Shown here: positions 1 through 4,821 of the stretch, one piece after another | Layout of the letters: every line of letters begins with the position of its first letter | Position numbering within the stretch: position 1 is the first letter of the stretch | Assembly: GCA_024710825.1 (NCBI GenBank) | Contig: JANJUA010000030.1 | Location: 1-9,055 of the forward strand | Direction: 5' to 3' | Origin: Solirubrobacteraceae bacterium | Lineage (GTDB): Bacteria; Actinomycetota; Thermoleophilia; Solirubrobacterales; Solirubrobacteraceae | DNA: 9,055 nt | Notes under the pieces: generated by a model | What the model saw: only the letters and a program-made list of their open reading frames with translations | What the model was told of the DNA's origin: nothing | The model's database searches: none | Position numbers and translations under genes: made by a program

Positions 1-59
1 GCGGCGATGGCGGCCAGCGTGCTGACCAGGCAGACGGCGACGACGGACGGCACTCTCAC
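1..59 (-). CDS. 5' end of a divergent gene with a hydrophobic N-terminus (partial)
   Basis: Only the first 19 codons are in the window; the rest lies beyond position 1. Reading from a GTG at 59-57 gives MRVPSVVAVCLVSTLAAIA, which looks like a signal peptide or the first helix of a membrane transporter. A purine-rich GAGGGAGGG (minus strand, about 68-76) sits 7-8 nt before the GTG and fits a good ribosome binding site, which is the main reason to believe the start. A second GTG lies two codons in. The gene is head-to-head with the TetR regulator at 173, and the 113-bp gap holds a strong dyad. Divergent TetR/exporter or permease pairs are a classic arrangement, so a transporter is the best guess, but 19 residues cannot identify the family. 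Confidence 0.5.
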   Translation of the reverse strand, partial: MRVPSVVAVCLVSTLAAIA

Positions 60-110
60 GCTGCGGCCCTCCCTCGGCTTCGCGGCGATCGGGACCGGCG
101 GCACGGTACC

Positions 111-129
111 AGAACACGACTCGCGTTCT
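111..129. promoter_or_regulatory. Probable TetR operator (near-perfect 19-bp palindrome)
   Basis: The sequence AGAACACGACTCGCGTTCT reads as its own reverse complement at 16 of 19 positions; the centre base and one pair are off. It lies midway between the divergent gene (start 59) and the TetR gene (start 173), where an autoregulating TetR repressor usually binds. The core GAACACG-ACT-CGCGTTC (112-128) recurs with one arm change at 782-798. Assignment to the adjacent regulator is inferred from position and symmetry. Confidence 0.65.
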
Positions 130-131
130 CG

Positions 132-162
132 TTGCGCGACGAGGCGGGGGATTCCGTACTTT
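132..162 (+). promoter_or_regulatory. Candidate tetR promoter
   Basis: A TTGCGC -35-like hexamer (132-137) and a TACTTT -10-like hexamer (157-162) are separated by 19 bp, slightly long. Transcription would begin within a few bases of the ATG at 173, giving a very short or absent leader. This fits the lack of a purine-rich ribosome binding site at usable distance: the GAGGCGGGGG at 141-150 is too far away. The operator at 111-129 lies just upstream of the -35. Confidence 0.3.
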
Positions 163-172
163 TCGGCCAGCG

Positions 173-817
173 ATGCCCAACCGCCACCCGCCCCAGCAGC
201 GGCGCAGCCAGGAGCGCGTGGAGCGCATCCTCGATGCCGCCGCCCGGCTGCTCGAGGATCGGGGCGTCGAAGCGCTGAGCACGCGCGCGGTGGCCGAGCG
301 CGCCGGGGTGTCGATCGGCTCGCTGTACCGCTTCTTCGCCGACGTGGACGACGTGCTCGAGGCGGTGGCCCGGCGGTACGTCGCGGGGCTGCGCGAGTCG
401 CTGGCCGCGGCGCGCCCCGACGGCTCGCACGGCTCCTGGCGCGACGAGCTCCAGGCCGTCGTCGACGCCATCGTGGCGTACTGCGCGACCGAGCCCGGCT
501 TTCGGGCGCTGTGGCTCGGCGAGCGGCTGAACCCCCACCTGCTGGAGGCCCAGCGCACCAACGGGGCGGTCCTCGCGGACGCGCTGCGGCATCTGCTGGA
601 GCCCTTGGCACCCGGGCGCGCGGACCCGCTCGCCTACCGGATCGCGGTCGAGGCGGGCGAGCCGCTGCTCAGGCTCGCGTTCCGCGACCACCCCGCCGGC
701 GATCCCGCGGTGGTCGCCGAGCTCCAGCGCCTGTTCGTCGCCTACCTGCGCGACGACCTCGACGACGACCGCGCCGAACCGGAACGCGAAGCGCGTTCAC
801 GTAGGCTGCGCCGATGA
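173..817 (+). CDS. TetR/AcrR-family transcriptional regulator
   Basis: A 214-residue protein, the usual TetR length. Residues 14-60 form the DNA-binding domain: a helix starting RVERILDAAARLL, then the helix-turn-helix STRAVAERAGVSIGSLYRFF (about 37-56) and the characteristic following segment with DDVLEAV. The remaining roughly 150 residues are the variable ligand-binding and dimerisation part, with no family signature that names an inducer. The tail is charged and rich in Arg/Asp/Glu. The start ATG at 173 leaves a short basic N-terminal arm before helix 1, typical for the family. Its last codons overlap the next gene by four bases (ATGA, 814-817), so the ureohydrolase is probably translationally coupled to it. 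Matching dyads at 111-129 and 782-798 suggest it represses itself, the divergent gene and the ureohydrolase until an unknown ligand binds. Confidence 0.93.
   Translation: MPNRHPPQQRRSQERVERILDAAARLLEDRGVEALSTRAVAERAGVSIGSLYRFFADVDDVLEAVARRYVAGLRESLAAARPDGSHGSWRDELQAVVDAIVAYCATEPGFRALWLGERLNPHLLEAQRTNGAVLADALRHLLEPLAPGRADPLAYRIAVEAGEPLLRLAFRDHPAGDPAVVAELQRLFVAYLRDDLDDDRAEPEREARSRRLRR
782..798. promoter_or_regulatory. Second operator-like dyad, inside the 3' end of tetR
   Basis: GAACGCG-AAG-CGCGTTC is a perfect inverted repeat with 7-bp arms and a 3-bp spacer. It has the same architecture as 112-128, and 13 of the 14 arm bases are identical. It lies within the last codons of tetR, 15 bp before the ureohydrolase ATG and overlapping the spacer of a candidate promoter. 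Binding here would block an internal promoter of the ureohydrolase. The site is also coding sequence, so chance is possible, but identical arms at identical spacing argue for a real site. Confidence 0.55.
802..813 (+). promoter_or_regulatory. Candidate -10 element of a leaderless ureohydrolase transcript
   Basis: TAGGCT at 802-807 fits TANNNT and ends six bases before the ATG at 814, the geometry of a leaderless start. No convincing ribosome binding site precedes this ATG. No clear -35 is visible, and the dyad at 782-798 fills the region where it should be. The alternative is expression only by coupling to tetR through the ATGA overlap. Confidence 0.3.
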
Positions 818-1806
818 CGTCGGAGACCCCCGAGGGCCTGCCCGCCCTCCAGAGCCGCATCGCCGGCTACGGCCGGTCGACCGCGCGGCTGCATCAGAGC
901 GGCATCGCCACGTTCTTCGGCGCGGATCTGGCCGACGACCCGCACCCCGTTGACATCGGCCTGGTCGGGCTGCCCACCGACGCCGGGCTGCACCAGCGCC
1001 CGGGCGCCCGCTACGGCCCGCGCGCGATCCGCGAGGCCTCGCGGATGCTGCGCTACCAGAACGTGTCCACCGGGGTGATCCCGTTCGAGCTCGCGCGCGT
1101 CGCCGACATCGGCGACCCCGACCTCGAGCTCTTCGGGCTGGAGGCGATCGTCGGGCAGATCGAGGAGCACTACCGCGGCCTGCGCGCCGCGGGCGTCGTG
1201 CCGATCACCGCCGGCGGCGACCACAGCATCACGCTGCCGATCCTGCGCGCGCTCGGGGACGGGCGCCCGCTGGCGCTCGTGCACGTGGACGCGCACTACG
1301 ACACCGCGCCGCCGATGCGCGGCAGCGCCGTGCACCACGGCGCCCCGGTGCTCAACGCGGTGGACGAGGGCGTCGTGGACCCGACCCGCTCGATCCAGGT
1401 CGGCATGCGCGACCCCTGGGCCGAGGTCGAGCTCCTGGTCCACCCGGAGGGGCTGACCGCGCTGAGCACGGACGAGGTCGCGGCGCTCGGCCCGGCCGCC
1501 GTGGCCGAGCGCATCCGGGAGGTCGTCGGCGACGGCCCGGCGTACGTGAGCTTCGACGTCGACGTCATCGACCCGACGATGGCGCCCGGCACCGGCACGC
1601 CCGTCCCGGGCGGGCTGGCGCCGCTCGACCTGCTCACGATGCTGCGGGCCCTGCGGGGCGTGGACGTCGTCGGCGCCGACGTGGTGGAGACCTCTCCGCC
1701 CTGGGATCCGGCCGGGATGACGGCGCTCACCGCGGCGCAGGTGATGTTCGACCTGCTGTGCCTGGCCGCGGAGGCGCACGCGGCGCGAGCGAGTCGGCGG
1801 TCCTAG
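814..1806 (+). CDS. Ureohydrolase family enzyme (guanidinobutyrase/agmatinase type)
   Basis: A 330-residue member of the arginase/agmatinase superfamily, which hydrolyses guanidino groups to urea and an amine at a binuclear metal (usually Mn2+) centre. All six expected metal ligands are visible: H137 in GGDHS (134-138), D159, H161 and D163 in HVDAHYD (157-163), and D248 and D250 in SFDVDVIDP (246-254). The catalytic-type glutamate is E292 in VVETSPPWD. The QRPGARYGPRAIR loop (61-73) is also typical. From memory, the stretch around YQNVSTG...PF...VADIGD and the HGAPVLNAV/EGVVDP region resembles Pseudomonas guanidinobutyrase and guanidinopropionase more than arginase. The substrate could therefore be 4-guanidinobutyrate, 3-guanidinopropionate, agmatine or another guanidino compound; sequence alone does not settle it. 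The enzyme is probably cytoplasmic. It overlaps tetR by ATGA and is probably controlled by it. A hairpin brackets its stop codon. Confidence 0.92.
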   Translation: MTSETPEGLPALQSRIAGYGRSTARLHQSGIATFFGADLADDPHPVDIGLVGLPTDAGLHQRPGARYGPRAIREASRMLRYQNVSTGVIPFELARVADIGDPDLELFGLEAIVGQIEEHYRGLRAAGVVPITAGGDHSITLPILRALGDGRPLALVHVDAHYDTAPPMRGSAVHHGAPVLNAVDEGVVDPTRSIQVGMRDPWAEVELLVHPEGLTALSTDEVAALGPAAVAERIREVVGDGPAYVSFDVDVIDPTMAPGTGTPVPGGLAPLDLLTMLRALRGVDVVGADVVETSPPWDPAGMTALTAAQVMFDLLCLAAEAHAARASRRS

Positions 1807-1818
1807 GGGTCCGCCGAC
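1793..1818 (+). terminator. Hairpin spanning the ureohydrolase stop codon
   Basis: GTCGGCGG (1793-1800) and CCGCCGAC (1811-1818) pair perfectly over 8 bp, with two more C-G pairs possible inside the 10-nt loop. The stop TAG (1804-1806) sits in the loop. No T-run follows, as is common in high-GC actinobacteria. It lies between convergent genes (ureohydrolase and sigH), so it could end transcription from either side. A weaker 6-bp stem, GCCGCC/GGCGGC (1840-1863), follows and may assist on the sigH side. Confidence 0.5.
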
Positions 1819-1884
1819 CGCGTGCAGGCGGGCGCGGACGCCGCCCGGCCCGCTCTCGGCGGCAGCGCCCGGGAGGCTCGAGTG

Positions 1885-2532
1885 CTACGCGGGCACGGCG
1901 CGCGAGCGCAGATGCGCGCCGACCTTGCGCTTGACGCGCTGCAAGGCGTTGTCGACGGTCTTCGTGTCGCAGGAGATGCGCTCGCCGATCGTCTCGTACG
2001 AGTAGCCGTCGAGATACAGCGCCAGCACGCGGGCCTCGAGCGCCGACAGCGCCGTCGAGATGCAGGCGACGAGCGACCGGAGCTCCTCCGAGGAGATGAC
2101 CTGGTTGACCGGGTCGTGCACGGACGGGCCGGGGAGCACCTCCTCGAGCGTCGGCTCGCCGTCGGACACGGCGGCGGGCGACGCCGAGAACGACACGTAG
2201 CCGTTGAGCGGCGTGTGCTTGTTGCGCGTCGCCGTCTTGACCGCCGTGATGATCTGGCGCGTGATGCAGAGCTCCGCGAAGTTGCGGAAGCTCGACTCGC
2301 GGTCGGTGCGGTAGTCGCGCACCGCCTTGTAGAGGCCGACGAGGCCCTCCTGGATCAGGTCGTCCGCATCGCCGCCGGCGAGGAAGTACGACGAGGCCTT
2401 CAGGCGGACGAAGCCGTAGTAGCGGCGCACGATCCGGTCGTACGCATCGGCGTTGCCCTGTTTCGCCAGGGCGATGAGGAACCCGTCATCTACCTGAAGT
2501 TGAGCCTGAGACTGATTGGCCAGACGCGCCAT
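1885..2532 (-). CDS. sigH: RNA polymerase sigma factor, SigH (Spo0H) family
   Basis: A 215-residue group-3-type sigma factor without a large region 1 or 3, close in length to Bacillus SigH. Region 2 covers about 27-105, with the core-binding DDLIQEGLVGLYKAVRDY (57-74) and the -10-recognition segment FAELCITRQIITAVKTATR (85-103) followed by NKHTPLN. Region 4 covers about 162-207, with LEARVLALYLDGYSYETIG and the helix-turn-helix ISCDTKTVDNALQRVKRKV (186-204). These blocks match Spo0H nearly word for word as I remember it, and differ from ECF sigma factors. In Firmicutes SigH drives transition-state, competence and early sporulation genes; its role in a presumably non-sporulating actinobacterium is unknown. 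The ATG at 2532 has a GGGGGAAG ribosome binding site about 8 nt upstream. No anti-sigma gene is adjacent. The gene follows rlmB and cysS in the Bacillus order and appears to have its own promoter and a structured leader. Confidence 0.93.
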   Translation of the reverse strand: MARLANQSQAQLQVDDGFLIALAKQGNADAYDRIVRRYYGFVRLKASSYFLAGGDADDLIQEGLVGLYKAVRDYRTDRESSFRNFAELCITRQIITAVKTATRNKHTPLNGYVSFSASPAAVSDGEPTLEEVLPGPSVHDPVNQVISSEELRSLVACISTALSALEARVLALYLDGYSYETIGERISCDTKTVDNALQRVKRKVGAHLRSRAVPA

Positions 2533-2652
2533 GGAGCACTTCCCCCGGGGCCGCGGCAGCGGCCGAGATTGAATGAGAGCTCCTGGCGCGCCCTCCCAGG
2601 GCGCCAGAGATGCAGTTATGACTGCCTCAACCTCAAGCTGACGGTTGAGACT
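2533..2652 (-). promoter_or_regulatory. Structured 5' leader of sigH with four stem-loops
   Basis: If transcription starts near 2652, the RNA before the sigH ATG is about 120 nt and folds locally into four consecutive hairpins. They are CTCAACC/GGTTGAG (2649-2626, 10-nt loop), immediately followed by GCAGT/ACTGC (2625-2612, 4-nt loop), then CTGGCG+CCCT paired with AGGG+CGCCAG with a 2-nt bulge (2607-2583), then GGCCGC/GCGGCC (2564-2549, 4-nt loop) abutting the GGGGGAAG ribosome binding site. GGAGC just after the third hairpin can also pair with GCTCC directly before the ATG, enclosing the ribosome binding site. I do not recognise a known riboswitch or protein leader here. A regulatory role is inferred. 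Confidence 0.4.
2583..2607 (-). terminator. Strong hairpin between rlmB and sigH: terminator or attenuator
   Basis: Two stacked stems of 6 bp and 4 bp with a 2-nt bulge and a 3-nt loop, all GC-rich, are followed on the minus strand by CTCTCATTCAATCTC, the most pyrimidine-rich stretch in this gap. It could end the cysS-rlmB transcript. Because it lies downstream of the candidate sigH promoter it could also attenuate sigH. There is no true U-run. Confidence 0.45.
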
Positions 2653-2658
2653 GGGCAG

Positions 2659-2687
2659 ATTTACGCAGGATTATGACCCGCTGTCAA
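2659..2687 (-). promoter_or_regulatory. Candidate sigH promoter inside the 3' end of rlmB
   Basis: On the minus strand a consensus -35 TTGACA (2687-2682) is followed after exactly 17 bp by GTAAAT (2664-2659), a fair -10. A perfect TTGACA is uncommon in such GC-rich sequence. It overlaps the last codons of rlmB (...LDS). A CATAAT lies in the spacer but has no well-placed -35 of its own. Transcription would start near 2652. Confidence 0.45.
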
Positions 2688-3374
2688 GACGTTGCTGCAA
2701 TATCTCGTACAGAAGCGCCGCCGCGGCCGCGCTCACGTTCAGGGAGGCGATCCGACCCCGGAGCGGCAGCGAGACCAGGGCGTCGCACGACTGCTCGACC
2801 CTCCGGCGCAGCCCCTTGCGCTCCGCGCCGAGCACCAGCACGACGCCCCCGCGGTAGTCCGGCTCGGAGTAGGGCGTGGTCCCCTCACCCTCCGCCGCCG
2901 CGCCGTAGCACCAGCACCCGGCGTCCTTCGCCGCCGACAGGAAGTCGGCGACGTTGCGCACCCGCGCGACCGGCAGGTGCTCGACCGCGCCCGCCGAGGC
3001 CTTGCAGACGGCGGGCGTCACCTCCGCCGAGCGCCGCTCGGGCAGCACGACGCCCGTCGCCCCGACGCACTCGGCCGTCCGGCAGATCGCCCCGACGTTC
3101 TGCGGGTCCTCGAGCTCGTCCAGCGCCACGATGAGCGGCTCCGGCGCGGCCAGCAGCTCATCGCCGCCCACGTAGGGGTATGCGCCGACCTCGGCGCAGA
3201 TCCCCTGGTGCGCCGCGGAGCCGCAGCGCTGCTCGATCGCCTCGGCGCGCGCCTCGTGGGCCCGCACGCCGCGCAGCCACGGCTCGTCGAGCGCCCTCCG
3301 CGTCGCCCAGACCTGCGCCACCGGCCGTCGCCCCGCCCGCAGCGCCTCCCGCACGGGGTTGCGCCCGTAGACGA

Positions 3375-3378
<4 letters not shown>
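2671..3378 (-). CDS. rlmB: 23S rRNA 2'-O-methyltransferase, RlmB (SpoU/TrmH) family
   Basis: A 235-residue SPOUT-class RNA methyltransferase. It is expected to transfer a methyl group from S-adenosylmethionine to a ribose 2'-OH; the RlmB target in E. coli is Gm2251 of 23S rRNA. An L30e-like substrate-binding domain covers about 1-75, starting IVYGRNPVREAL. The SPOUT domain follows with its three motifs: DPQNVGAICRTAECVGATGV (91-110), LVLGAERKGLRR (181-192) and LPLRGRIASLNVSAAAAALL (204-223), which form the trefoil-knot cofactor site. The start is the GTG at 3378, chosen because it overlaps the cysS stop as GTGA and begins right at the conserved IVYGRNPV. The reading frame stays open far upstream, but that extension is a shadow of cysS. 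The gene is translationally coupled to cysS, and its 3' end appears to carry the sigH promoter. The exact nucleotide target is inferred by family only. Confidence 0.93.
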
Positions 3379-4706
<1,328 letters not shown>

Positions 4707-4714
4707 CACGGCGC

Positions 4715-4720
4715 AATGTA
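4715..4720 (-). promoter_or_regulatory. Candidate -10 element of a leaderless cysS transcript
   Basis: On the minus strand TACATT (4720-4715) fits the -10 consensus at 4 of 6 positions and lies five bases before GTG 4709 and eight before ATG 4706, so transcription would begin at the start codon. No good -35 is visible. One copy of an 18-bp repeat (4722-4739) abuts this -10. Confidence 0.4.
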
Positions 4721-4721
4721 C

Positions 4722-4798
4722 GGGTAAGGACGAACGGGGGCGTCGCCCACCGGCCTGAACGCATGGTCAGCTGCTCTCCCGGGTACGGACGAGCGAGG
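4722..4798. repeat. Direct repeat pair (18 bp, 15 identical) in the cysS/secreted-protein gap
   Basis: GGGTAAGGACGAACGGGG (4722-4739) and GGGTACGGACGAGCGAGG (4781-4798) agree at 15 of 18 bases, start to start 59 bp. The first abuts the candidate cysS -10; the second lies about 10 bp before the ribosome binding site of the secreted-protein gene. Between them is a small palindrome, GGGCGTCGCCC (4738-4748). The repeats may be binding sites serving both divergent promoters; this is inference. Confidence 0.45.
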
Positions 4799-4807
4799 CA
4801 GGCAACC

Positions 4808-4816
4808 GAGGGGGAG
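4808..4816 (+). promoter_or_regulatory. Strong ribosome binding site of the secreted-protein gene
   Basis: GAGGGGGAG lies five bases before the ATG at 4822 and fixes that start. It stands out because several other genes in this window have no ribosome binding site. A clear -10/-35 pair for this gene is not evident in 4710-4807. Confidence 0.7.
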
Positions 4817-4821
4817 CGCAC

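Noticed and set aside
7..804. A 265-codon plus-strand frame overlapping tetR
   Set aside because: Low-complexity Arg/Ala/Pro composition; the tetR frame has a clear helix-turn-helix and normal length.
1885..2532. ECF sigma factor as an alternative to SigH
   Set aside because: The ITRQIITAVKTATR and LYLDGYSYETIG blocks and the linker between regions 2 and 4 match Spo0H-type factors; no anti-sigma gene follows.
1822..2676. A plus-strand frame of 284 codons opposite sigH
   Set aside because: It mirrors the sigma factor gene, has no motif, and its protein is Arg/Ala/Leu-rich shadow sequence.
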